A stretch of 24,022 nucleotides of DNA from a virus: IMG/VR virus record IMGVR_UViG_3300044641_005790, positions 1 to 24,022 of that record; one strand, 5' to 3'. The notes beneath the pieces are model-generated. The model did not search any database and was not told the origin of the DNA. It was given only the letters and a program-made list of their open reading frames with translations. Made by a program: the position numbers and the translations under genes. Shown piece by piece: positions 13,915 to 21,259 of the stretch (position 1 is the stretch's first letter; every line of letters begins with the position of its first letter).

Positions 13915-15468
13915 ATGGCTGTTACACAGATTTCGCAGATTCAAGTACGCTATGGACTGCAAGAAGACATAGGTACGCTGGCCGCAGGAGAATTTGCCTG
14001 GGCTATAGACACACAAAGACTTTTTATTGGAAATGGTACTCTGGTTGAAGGAGCACCAATTTCTGGCATGACTGAAATCATGACTGGACAATTTGAAGTT
14101 GCAGAAGGTCTAGGACCTTACATCTATAGAGGTTTGCTAGGTGGTTACCAGGTAGTAACTGGCCCAGCAGACAGTGATATAGTTAGAAACTTACAAGATA
14201 AAGTAGATGATTTTGTTAATGTCAGAGACTTCGGTGTCAGTTCTACCGGAAACTCTGATCAAACACAAGACCTGCAAAGAGCCATTTACGAATTGTACGG
14301 TCGTGAAGCCCCGGTGACTCCGCAAAGAACACGCCGCGCACTAAGATTCAATGGCGGAACTTATCGCATCGACGGCGAGATAAAAATTCCTCCATATGTT
14401 ACACTAATTGGTGAAGGCATTGACAGTGTTAAAATTATTCTCAACGGCCCGGCTGCTAAACTGGTCACTACCACTGGCAGTGATGCCGATGAAGAAGTTG
14501 CATTAGGTGAATATCCTGCGGCTGTGCATCTTAAAGGCATGACCATTCAGCGCAGCAATGACAATGATTTTTTAGTTGTTGACGGCAGCAATAATATTGT
14601 ATTTGAAGATGTGGCCTTTGTTGGTCCTAGGGTTAGACCCAACACCATTGGTGCTGGATCCTGTGTTGTTGTTAGATCCACTGTAAGAGATACTGCTAAT
14701 ATACATTTTAACAGATGCAGATTCTCTGGAGTTGGGTATGCAGCATTGTTCGAGTCTGCACTAAAAATTGAAAATGTCACTTTCAGTGGCTGTACATTCC
14801 GTGACCTTTGGTCTGCAATTAGAATGGACGACCTTGGCGGTACCGTACATGGAGTTAAAATACGCGACAGCATATTCATTGATTTGTACAGTACTGCAAT
14901 TTACGGCTCCGCTGGTGCCACTGGTATTATCAGCACAGGCAACAACTTTGTTAACTGCGCTTCTGGCTATGAAGGCGACATCACCCCGATGAGCCAATGG
15001 CAACCAATTATAGTTTTCCAAAGCGATGGTAATTACAGCTTCATGGATGTGTTTGCTAGAAATATTGAAAACAGCAGACTATTTCCTAGAGTCAGTGCTG
15101 AAATGCATAGCTATGCTTACATGAGTTTAGATGAATACTTTGCGCTAGGCACCGCTAACTACTATGCAGGAATTCGATTGGGTGTTCAAGATGGATCTAC
15201 CTTTAGCTTGCCTACCGTGGCAATCAAACACGGTCTTATCAATTATTCTTTAGAACGAGGCACTATGACACGCACCGGCGTAATCAATTTTTCTTCTAAG
15301 AACGGAAATGTAGTATGGTCCGATGACTATACTGAATCAGACGATCTTGGAGTGTTATTCAACTTATCAGTGGATACTGGAAATAACAACATAATAAAAC
15401 TCAATGGAATAACCACAGCCATTGGGGCAGTGACCAAAATCAGTTTTGACATTAAAAATTTAGCCTAA
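13915..15468 (+). CDS. Tail fibre / spike with Mtd-like N-terminus and pectate-lyase-type beta-helix
   Basis: 517 residues. Residues 5-55 (IQVRYGLQEDIGTLAAGEFA, WAIDTQRLFIGNG, EGAPISG) match the N-terminal region shared with the major tropism determinant and many T4-like tail fibres, thought to attach the fibre to the virion. FVNVRDFGVSSTGNSDQTQD (about 99-118) is the usual opening of a pectate-lyase-3-type right-handed beta-helix. Short strands with N/G turns follow (IVFEDVAFVGP, IENVTFSGCTF, VKIRDSIFIDLYS). The C-terminal ~150 residues are beta-type and may trimerise. It could bind or cleave surface polysaccharide; no catalytic residues can be assigned. It has its own late promoter. Confidence 0.88.
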   Translation: MAVTQISQIQVRYGLQEDIGTLAAGEFAWAIDTQRLFIGNGTLVEGAPISGMTEIMTGQFEVAEGLGPYIYRGLLGGYQVVTGPADSDIVRNLQDKVDDFVNVRDFGVSSTGNSDQTQDLQRAIYELYGREAPVTPQRTRRALRFNGGTYRIDGEIKIPPYVTLIGEGIDSVKIILNGPAAKLVTTTGSDADEEVALGEYPAAVHLKGMTIQRSNDNDFLVVDGSNNIVFEDVAFVGPRVRPNTIGAGSCVVVRSTVRDTANIHFNRCRFSGVGYAALFESALKIENVTFSGCTFRDLWSAIRMDDLGGTVHGVKIRDSIFIDLYSTAIYGSAGATGIISTGNNFVNCASGYEGDITPMSQWQPIIVFQSDGNYSFMDVFARNIENSRLFPRVSAEMHSYAYMSLDEYFALGTANYYAGIRLGVQDGSTFSLPTVAIKHGLINYSLERGTMTRTGVINFSSKNGNVVWSDDYTESDDLGVLFNLSVDTGNNNIIKLNGITTAIGAVTKISFDIKNLA

Positions 15469-15477
15469 CATAATCCT

Positions 15478-15933
15478 ATGTGGAACCTACGACCCGACGA
15501 ACGGTTACGGGAATGGAAGGCTTTTAGAGAACAACTCAGCCAGCAGTCGTTGGCTGATGCTTGCCAAAAGGTAACTCATCTTTGGAGTTACGCCCCCTAT
15601 GTAACCCATTATTTAGATCCGGATCGTGCTTCTAGTGTGGCACCGTGGCCCGATCCTTGGACTCTTTTGTATGAAAATTATTACTGTGATCTTGCGAAAA
15701 GTCTAGGAATGCTGTATACTTTATATCTTAGCGAGCATCGTACTGAGGACATAGAGCTAGTGGTATACATGGACACCAAAGATCGCCAGGTCTATAATTT
15801 AGTCCAATTGGCAAAAGGGAAATATATACTTAATTTCTCATTCGACGAAGTTGTAAATAAAGCACAATTACCAAAAACTTTAGTAGTAAAACATTGCTAC
15901 AATGCTACAGATCTCAATCTAGATCTATATTAA
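15478..15933 (+). CDS. Hypothetical phage protein, 151 residues
   Basis: Rich in Trp and Tyr (MWNLRPDERLREWKAFREQL, HLWSYAPYVTHYLDPD, PWPDPWTLLYENYYCDLAKS). The second half alternates strands (IELVVYMDTKDRQVYNLVQL, KYILNFSFDEVV). No known domain or membrane span is seen. It starts 10 bases after the fibre gene, so it is probably transcribed with it and could be an accessory or chaperone for that fibre, or a separate structural part. That link is positional only. Confidence 0.75.
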   Translation: MWNLRPDERLREWKAFREQLSQQSLADACQKVTHLWSYAPYVTHYLDPDRASSVAPWPDPWTLLYENYYCDLAKSLGMLYTLYLSEHRTEDIELVVYMDTKDRQVYNLVQLAKGKYILNFSFDEVVNKAQLPKTLVVKHCYNATDLNLDLY

Positions 15934-15947
15934 GAATAATATAAGGA
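15926..15947 (+). promoter_or_regulatory. AT-only hairpin directly ahead of the nrdA ribosome-binding site
   Basis: TATATTA (15926-15932), loop AGAA and TAATATA (15937-15943) form a perfect 7-bp dyad. It overlaps the end of the upstream gene and abuts the AAGGA (15943-15947) that serves ATG 15955. There is no TAAATA box and no convincing -35. It could modulate nrdA translation or mark a middle promoter; weak. Confidence 0.35.
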
Positions 15948-15954
15948 AAACTCA

Positions 15955-18264
15955 ATGACACAAATCACGGTAACAAAAAGAGATGGTTCAAAAGAATCAT
16001 TGGACTTAGAAAAGTTACATCGTGTAGTGTTTTGGGCCACAGAAGGAATCACTGGTGTCAGCGCCAGTGAAGTGGAAATCAAAAGCCACATTCAATTCTA
16101 TAATGGCATCAAAACAACTACCATTCAAGAAACTCTGATCAAAAGCGCAGCAGACTTAATCACCGAAGACACACCTAACTATCAGTATGTGGCCGGTCGC
16201 TTAATTAACTATCATCTGCGTAAAGAAGTCTACGGCGACTATGACCCATGGCCTTTGTTAAAGCTGGTCAAGTTCAATGTGGATTTGGGTTTTTACGACA
16301 CAGGCCTTCTTGCCGCTTACAGCGAAGAAGAATGGAGTGAATTAGATCGTGCAATTAGCCACAAGCGCGATGAAAACTTTACCTATGTGGCCATGGAGCA
16401 ATGGCGTGGTAAGTACCTTGTACAAAATCGTGTACACAAACAAATTTTTGAAACACCGCAGATGGCATACATGCTGATTGCGGCCACACTGTTCCAACAC
16501 TATCCTCGAGAGTCAAGACTACGCTGGGTCAAGGAATATTATGATGCTATATCTCTGCATGATATCAGTTTGCCCACCCCAGTTATGGCCGGTGTGAGAA
16601 CGCCACAGAAACAATTCAGCAGTTGCGTTCTTATTGAAAGTGACGACAGTCTTGACAGCATTAATGCCACTGCTGGTAGCATTGTCAAGTATGTAAGTCA
16701 AAAGGCCGGCATTGGTATCGGTGCAGGCCGTATTCGTGCCATTGGCAGTCCTATTCGCAAAGGTGACGCATATCACACAGGCGTTATTCCTTTCTATAAG
16801 CATTTTCAAAGTGCTGTAAAAAGTTGTAGCCAAGGTGGTGTTCGCGGTGGTGCCGCTACTTTATACTACCCCATATGGCACTTGGAAGTTGAAGACCTAC
16901 TGGTTCTAAAAAATAACAAAGGCACTGAAGAAAATCGTGTGCGCCATATGGACTATGGTGTACAGTTTAACAAGCTGATGTACGAGCGTCTTATCTCGGG
17001 TGGGGATATTACACTATTCAGCCCGCACGATGTGCCAGATATGTACAATGCATTTTTCAACGACCAAGAAAAGTTTAAAGAGCTCTACGAGCGAGCTGAA
17101 CGCAATACTAAGTTGCGTAAGAAAAGTGTAAAGGCCATTGACCTGTTTACCCGCTTTATGCAAGAGCGCAAGGACACAGGCCGTGTATATCTAATGAATG
17201 TCGATCATGCGAATACACACAGTCCTTTTAAAGAGTCAGTGGCGCCAATTAAGATGAGTAACCTTTGCACAGAAATTGACCTGCCTACTGTGCCACTTAA
17301 AGATATTAACGACCCAGATGGTCGTATTGCATTGTGTACTCTTAGTGCTATCAATTGGGGCAATGTTAAAACTCCTCGTGACTTTGAGCGTATGTGTAGA
17401 TTGGCTGTTCGTGGTCTAGATGCATTACTAAGTTATCAAGACTATCCAATCTTAGCAGCCAGATTGGCCACAGAAGAATTCAGACCATTGGGTGTAGGCA
17501 TCATTAATTTTGCTTATTTCTTGGCCAAACACGAAGTGGGCTACACAGACTCCAAAGCATTGACCATTGTTGATGAGTATGCTGAAGCATGGAGTTACTA
17601 CCTTATCAAGGCCAGTGCCGATCTCGCCGCCGAACAAGGCCCATGCACTCGCTGGCAAGATCTAAAGTATGCTGATGGCATACTGCCCATTGACAGTAGA
17701 AAGAAAGAAATTGACGAATTGGTACCACATCAGGAGCGCATGAATTGGCGTGCGTTGCGTGAGCAGATTCTCAGCACAGGTATCCGTAATGCCACACTAA
17801 TGGCACTGATGCCTGCAGAGACATCGGCACAGATCAGTAATGCTACCAACGGCATCGAGCCACCGCGCAGTTATGTCAGTGTCAAGCAAAGCAAAGATGG
17901 TGTGCTCAAGCAGGTAGTTCCCGAGTATCGTCGTCTAAAGAAAAACTATGAACTGCTATGGAATCAGCGTAGTCCAGAAGGTTATTTGAACATCTGTGCT
18001 ATCTTACAAAAATATATCGATCAGGGTATCAGTGTAAACACCAGTTACAATCCTCAGTTCTTTGATGACGAAAAAATTCCAATGAGTGAGATGCTTAAAC
18101 ATCTGATTCAGTTTTACAAGTATGGTGGTAAGCAGTTATACTACTTTAACACCTACGACGGACAAGGTGAGATAGATATAGATAAACTGTCGGCAAAGTC
18201 TACAGAACCTCTGCGCCAGGCTATAGTCGAAGACCAAGAAAATTGTGAAAGTTGTGTAATATGA
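15955..18264 (+). CDS. nrdA: Ribonucleoside-diphosphate reductase, large subunit (class Ia)
   Basis: 769 residues, close to Escherichia coli NrdA in length. The N-terminal ~95 residues are an ATP-cone (VTKRDGSKESLDLEKLHRVV), implying dATP feedback. Active-site residues are in place: Cys224 (QFSSCVLIE) and Cys461 (IALCTLSAINWG) form the reducible pair; the radical site is SNLCTEIDLPT with Asn436, Cys438 and Glu440; the radical-transfer tyrosines are Tyr729-Tyr730 (QLYYFNT). The tail ends CESCVI, the swinging Cys pair (764, 767) that takes electrons from glutaredoxin. The gene makes dNDPs for phage replication together with NrdB and the glutaredoxin downstream. AAGGA lies 7 bases ahead of ATG 15955; the stop overlaps the next start (ATGA at 18261). 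Confidence 0.97.
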   Translation: MTQITVTKRDGSKESLDLEKLHRVVFWATEGITGVSASEVEIKSHIQFYNGIKTTTIQETLIKSAADLITEDTPNYQYVAGRLINYHLRKEVYGDYDPWPLLKLVKFNVDLGFYDTGLLAAYSEEEWSELDRAISHKRDENFTYVAMEQWRGKYLVQNRVHKQIFETPQMAYMLIAATLFQHYPRESRLRWVKEYYDAISLHDISLPTPVMAGVRTPQKQFSSCVLIESDDSLDSINATAGSIVKYVSQKAGIGIGAGRIRAIGSPIRKGDAYHTGVIPFYKHFQSAVKSCSQGGVRGGAATLYYPIWHLEVEDLLVLKNNKGTEENRVRHMDYGVQFNKLMYERLISGGDITLFSPHDVPDMYNAFFNDQEKFKELYERAERNTKLRKKSVKAIDLFTRFMQERKDTGRVYLMNVDHANTHSPFKESVAPIKMSNLCTEIDLPTVPLKDINDPDGRIALCTLSAINWGNVKTPRDFERMCRLAVRGLDALLSYQDYPILAARLATEEFRPLGVGIINFAYFLAKHEVGYTDSKALTIVDEYAEAWSYYLIKASADLAAEQGPCTRWQDLKYADGILPIDSRKKEIDELVPHQERMNWRALREQILSTGIRNATLMALMPAETSAQISNATNGIEPPRSYVSVKQSKDGVLKQVVPEYRRLKKNYELLWNQRSPEGYLNICAILQKYIDQGISVNTSYNPQFFDDEKIPMSEMLKHLIQFYKYGGKQLYYFNTYDGQGEIDIDKLSAKSTEPLRQAIVEDQENCESCVI

Positions 18265-18716
18265 AAACTATCCGTGATTATATCAATTTAGTCTACGAAT
18301 CAGAAGGTGGCATTACTGATCAATGGTTCTCTAACGGTGGCTTTAAAACATACAAAAAACCCAACGAAGAAAAGTATACTGTGGCCGATCAACCTGGTAC
18401 ATTACAGACACTAGAAGGTCCTGTAAAGTACGATGCCGGTTACTATATTCTTACCGGTCCAAAGGGAGAACAATATCCTATTCCTCCCGAGAAGTTTAAA
18501 GAACTAAAAGATGATCATGGCAATGGCATCTGCACACCAAAGAAAATTATCAAACTGGCAAAGTTAGCAGACCACAATGGCTCTGTAAACACCAGCTGGG
18601 GAGAAAAGTTAAATTATAAATCAGGAGAAGATTATATTGTTCGTCATGGTACCAATGACTACGGTGTAGTCAAAGCTGACATTTTTGCAAAAACATATTC
18701 AAAGGCTGAACAATAA
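18261..18716 (+). CDS. Hypothetical protein inserted between nrdA and nrdB
   Basis: 151 residues from ATG 18261, chosen because it overlaps the nrdA stop as ATGA; an in-frame TTG at 18252 lies inside nrdA. The start MKTIRDYINLVYESEGG looks like a capsid-targeting peptide with possible cuts after LVYE or ESE. The remainder appears to hold two related halves (YDAGYYILTGPKGEQYPIPP with KFKEL, then YKSGEDYIVRHGTNDYGVVK with DIFAK), i.e. a small duplicated beta-type domain. No link to nucleotide reduction is visible. It ends by TAATG overlap with nrdB, so all four genes to glutaredoxin are coupled. Confidence 0.75.
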   Translation: MKTIRDYINLVYESEGGITDQWFSNGGFKTYKKPNEEKYTVADQPGTLQTLEGPVKYDAGYYILTGPKGEQYPIPPEKFKELKDDHGNGICTPKKIIKLAKLADHNGSVNTSWGEKLNYKSGEDYIVRHGTNDYGVVKADIFAKTYSKAEQ

Positions 18717-19843
18717 TGAGCGTATTTAATATTAATAATAAGAAGAAACACACCGAAGCCTTGGCATTCCTGGACCCCAGTGGCCCTGTGACTGTACAAA
18801 GATATGAAACATTAAAATATAAACAGTTCGATAAACTCACAGACAAACAACTGGGTTTCTTTTGGCGACCCGAAGAAGTAGATGTTATGCGTGATGCCAA
18901 GGACTTTAAAGAGTTAACGCAACACGAACAGCATATTTTTAGCAGTAATCTCAAGCGTCAGATTTTGTTAGACAGTGTACAAGGTCGTAGCCCTAACTTG
19001 GCTTTTCTGCCACTGGTTAGCATTCCTGAATTGGAAACTTGGATTCAGACCTGGGCCTTTAACGAAACTATTCACAGCCGCAGTTACACACACATTATTC
19101 GTAATGTCTACAGCGATCCTAGTTTGATCTTTGATCAAATGTTAGAGATTGAACCTATTGTTAATTGTGCCCGGGATATCAGTCGTTACTATGATGATAT
19201 AATTGAGTATGGCGGTTACTACAACCTATTGGGCTACGGCACACATACCATCAATGGACAAGAGCTAGTAGTTGATAGCTATGAGCTCAAGCGTCGACTA
19301 TGGTTGGCCATTAACAGTGTTAATGCCTTGGAAGGCATTAGATTCTATGTGAGCTTTGCCTGCTCCTGGGCCTTTGCTGAATTAAAGAAGATGGAAGGTA
19401 ATGCCAAGATCATTAAACTGATCTGCAGAGACGAAAACATACACTTGGGTAGCACACAGACTCTCATTAAATTATTGCCCCAAGACGACCCTGATTTTGC
19501 AAAAATCAAAGAAGAAACTGCGGATATTTGTACAGAAATATTCCTCAATGCTGCCGAGCAAGAGAAGCAGTGGGCAGAGTACTTATTCAAAGACGGTAGT
19601 ATGATAGGCTTAAATAAACAACTGTTATGCGATTATGTTGATTGGTTGACCTGCAAGCGCATGACTGCTGTTGGATTACATTGCGGAATTAAAACTGGCA
19701 GTAACCCACTGCCTTGGACAGCCAAGTGGATCGCCGGTGCCGAAGTACAAGTGGCACCACAGGAAACTGAGATCAGCAGTTATGTAGTAGGCGGAACCAA
19801 ACAGGACGTAACAGAAAACACATTCAAAGGATTTAGTCTATAA
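18716..19843 (+). CDS. nrdB: Ribonucleoside-diphosphate reductase, small subunit (class Ia)
   Basis: 375 residues. Di-iron ligands and radical tyrosine are visible: Asp86 in ILLDSVQGRSPN, Glu117 and His120 in NETIHSRSYTHIIRNVYSDP, and Tyr124 in the same motif as the radical-bearing tyrosine of E. coli NrdB. Further ligands lie in the downstream helices (about residues 180-245, including ICRDENIHLGSTQ). The C-terminal tail (SSYVVGG, then FKGFSL) would dock into NrdA. The protein makes the tyrosyl radical needed by the upstream NrdA. TAATG overlaps at both ends couple it to its neighbours. Confidence 0.97.
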   Translation: MSVFNINNKKKHTEALAFLDPSGPVTVQRYETLKYKQFDKLTDKQLGFFWRPEEVDVMRDAKDFKELTQHEQHIFSSNLKRQILLDSVQGRSPNLAFLPLVSIPELETWIQTWAFNETIHSRSYTHIIRNVYSDPSLIFDQMLEIEPIVNCARDISRYYDDIIEYGGYYNLLGYGTHTINGQELVVDSYELKRRLWLAINSVNALEGIRFYVSFACSWAFAELKKMEGNAKIIKLICRDENIHLGSTQTLIKLLPQDDPDFAKIKEETADICTEIFLNAAEQEKQWAEYLFKDGSMIGLNKQLLCDYVDWLTCKRMTAVGLHCGIKTGSNPLPWTAKWIAGAEVQVAPQETEISSYVVGGTKQDVTENTFKGFSL

Positions 19844-20091
19844 TGTTAACTGTTTACAGCAAGAATCATTGTCCATTTTGCGATCAGGCCAAGGCTTTGC
19901 TCAATAGGAAAAATATTCCTTTTAGCGAAGTAAGAATCGACGAGAACACAGATGCTCGTCAATTTATCGTAGAATCAGGACATAGAACTGTGCCGCAGAT
20001 TTATAAAGGTACCGAATTGTTTGTTGAGGGTGGATACACTGGGTTAGCCAAACTCACAGACGATGAACTCAAGCAACGATTGGAAAATTAA
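19843..20091 (+). CDS. Glutaredoxin (electron donor for NrdA)
   Basis: 82 residues, the standard size of a phage or bacterial glutaredoxin. The active site CPFC is at 10-13 (YSKNHCPFCDQAK). The cis-Pro motif HRTVPQIY and the glutathione-binding GGYTGL follow. It should reduce the C-terminal cysteine pair of NrdA during ribonucleotide reduction. The start overlaps the nrdB stop (TAATG) and the next gene begins immediately after its stop. Confidence 0.95.
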   Translation: MLTVYSKNHCPFCDQAKALLNRKNIPFSEVRIDENTDARQFIVESGHRTVPQIYKGTELFVEGGYTGLAKLTDDELKQRLEN

Positions 20092-20406
20092 ATGTTAATC
20101 AATAAATCAAGTTATAGCCCCGGAGACATCATTGGGCTAAAGTTAGTCAATGGTGATGAAGTAATTGCCAAATTATCTGAGCGCACAGACACGCATTGGG
20201 CACTGGAAAGGCCCTGTGTAGTTGTAGGCGGCGCCAAGGGCATCGGCCTTATTCAAGCTATGTTTAGCTTGGACTCGGAAAAAAGTATTAGTGTTCGCGA
20301 CGAGCATGTAATGATGACCTGTGAGTGCGTGGCACAAATGCGCGATCACTATATCCAAGTAACCACTGGTATTCAGCCTATAACCAAAGGTAGTATTATC
20401 ACTTAA
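20092..20406 (+). CDS. Small beta-barrel-like protein, possibly Sm-like; unknown
   Basis: 104 residues. YSPGDIIGLKLVNGDEVIAK has the strand-turn-strand with NGDE that is typical of Sm/Lsm or SH3-like barrels. It is followed by beta segments (HWALERPCVVVGG, GLIQAMFSLDSEKSISVRDE, YIQVTTGIQPI). I cannot separate an RNA-binding Sm protein from another small barrel. It starts right after the glutaredoxin stop, and its stop overlaps a late promoter box. Confidence 0.7.
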   Translation: MLINKSSYSPGDIIGLKLVNGDEVIAKLSERTDTHWALERPCVVVGGAKGIGLIQAMFSLDSEKSISVRDEHVMMTCECVAQMRDHYIQVTTGIQPITKGSIIT

Positions 20407-20413
20407 ATACTAC
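20390..20413 (+). promoter_or_regulatory. Late-type promoter within an 8-bp inverted repeat; leaderless start
   Basis: TAAATA is at 20404-20409. GTAGTATT (20390-20397) and AATACTAC (20406-20413) are perfect inverted copies with an 8-base loop; the right arm overlaps the box. Only 5 bases lie between the box and ATG 20415 and there is no Shine-Dalgarno, so the message is predicted to be leaderless. Confidence 0.6.
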
Positions 20414-20414
20414 T

Positions 20415-21257
20415 ATGGGCGGCCCAGTTACATATTCTCAGATACCTTTTGCCTCTACAGTTCTAGTAGGAGACAACAATGGCACGGCATCCATATCGGG
20501 TGCCGCACCTACTCCTACCCCTATAGAAGCAGATCTACTGGTATTTGCCAAAGATGATATCGATGATGGAACACCAGAAGGCCGCGCCAAAGCTGAAAAT
20601 TATGTTAAGCAACAGATAGCCAATGGAAATTTTAACCAGCAAAGTGTCACCGAAGGCAATAACAGAAAACCCAGTCAAGTGGACAATACTTCTGGCACTG
20701 CACCAAACTTAACTCCGGCCAATTGCGATGCTATACATGGCGGTTTTACTATGAGTACGCTAATAGCTCCTGGTATAACTCTGGGTAACTTTATCAAAGA
20801 TTATCCAGCTATTCCCGGGTGTAAACAAAAAGCTGTGCCAACTCAGTGCGGTCTTAACCCAGCTCAAATAGTTTGTAATCTCAGTCAATTGGCCAATAAT
20901 GTCTGGATTCCTTTAAAAGCCAAGTATCCAGACATGATAATGACCAACAGTCTTAGACTTGGGGACAAAGTAGGAGCAGGGCCGCATGGCACAGGACAGG
21001 CCATGGATGTACAGTTCAACCTTGCTGGCAAAGGAAGCATTCCTCCCAAAGATTACTTTGAGCGAGCACAGTGGATAAAAACTAATATTCCCTATGATCA
21101 GATGATTATAGAATATAGCACAGAGCGTGGTTACCTAGTGGCTTGGATACATATTAGCATTTACAAAGACACTGGTGTTAAGGTTAAACCTATTAATCGT
21201 GTGCTGACTATGATGAATCATAAACTGACCAACGTTGGATTGGCAAACCTAGGATAA
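20415..21257 (+). CDS. M15-type zinc peptidase domain protein (probable virion lysin)
   Basis: 280 residues. The N-terminal ~110 residues are low complexity and charged (SGAAPTPTPIEADLLVFAKD, DDGTPEGRAKAENYVKQQIA). The C-terminal half has the D-Ala-D-Ala carboxypeptidase/VanY-type zinc site: GPHGTGQAMDVQF with His191 and Asp198, a possible acid/base Glu in MIIEYSTERG, and WIHIS with His246. Such domains cut peptidoglycan cross-links. Placement with a late promoter and directly ahead of a large structural protein suggests a tail or baseplate lysin used in DNA entry rather than the release endolysin. A Cys-containing stretch (GCKQKAVPTQCGL, QIVCNLSQL) precedes the domain. Confidence 0.8.
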   Translation: MGGPVTYSQIPFASTVLVGDNNGTASISGAAPTPTPIEADLLVFAKDDIDDGTPEGRAKAENYVKQQIANGNFNQQSVTEGNNRKPSQVDNTSGTAPNLTPANCDAIHGGFTMSTLIAPGITLGNFIKDYPAIPGCKQKAVPTQCGLNPAQIVCNLSQLANNVWIPLKAKYPDMIMTNSLRLGDKVGAGPHGTGQAMDVQFNLAGKGSIPPKDYFERAQWIKTNIPYDQMIIEYSTERGYLVAWIHISIYKDTGVKVKPINRVLTMMNHKLTNVGLANLG

Positions 21258-21259
21258 AA

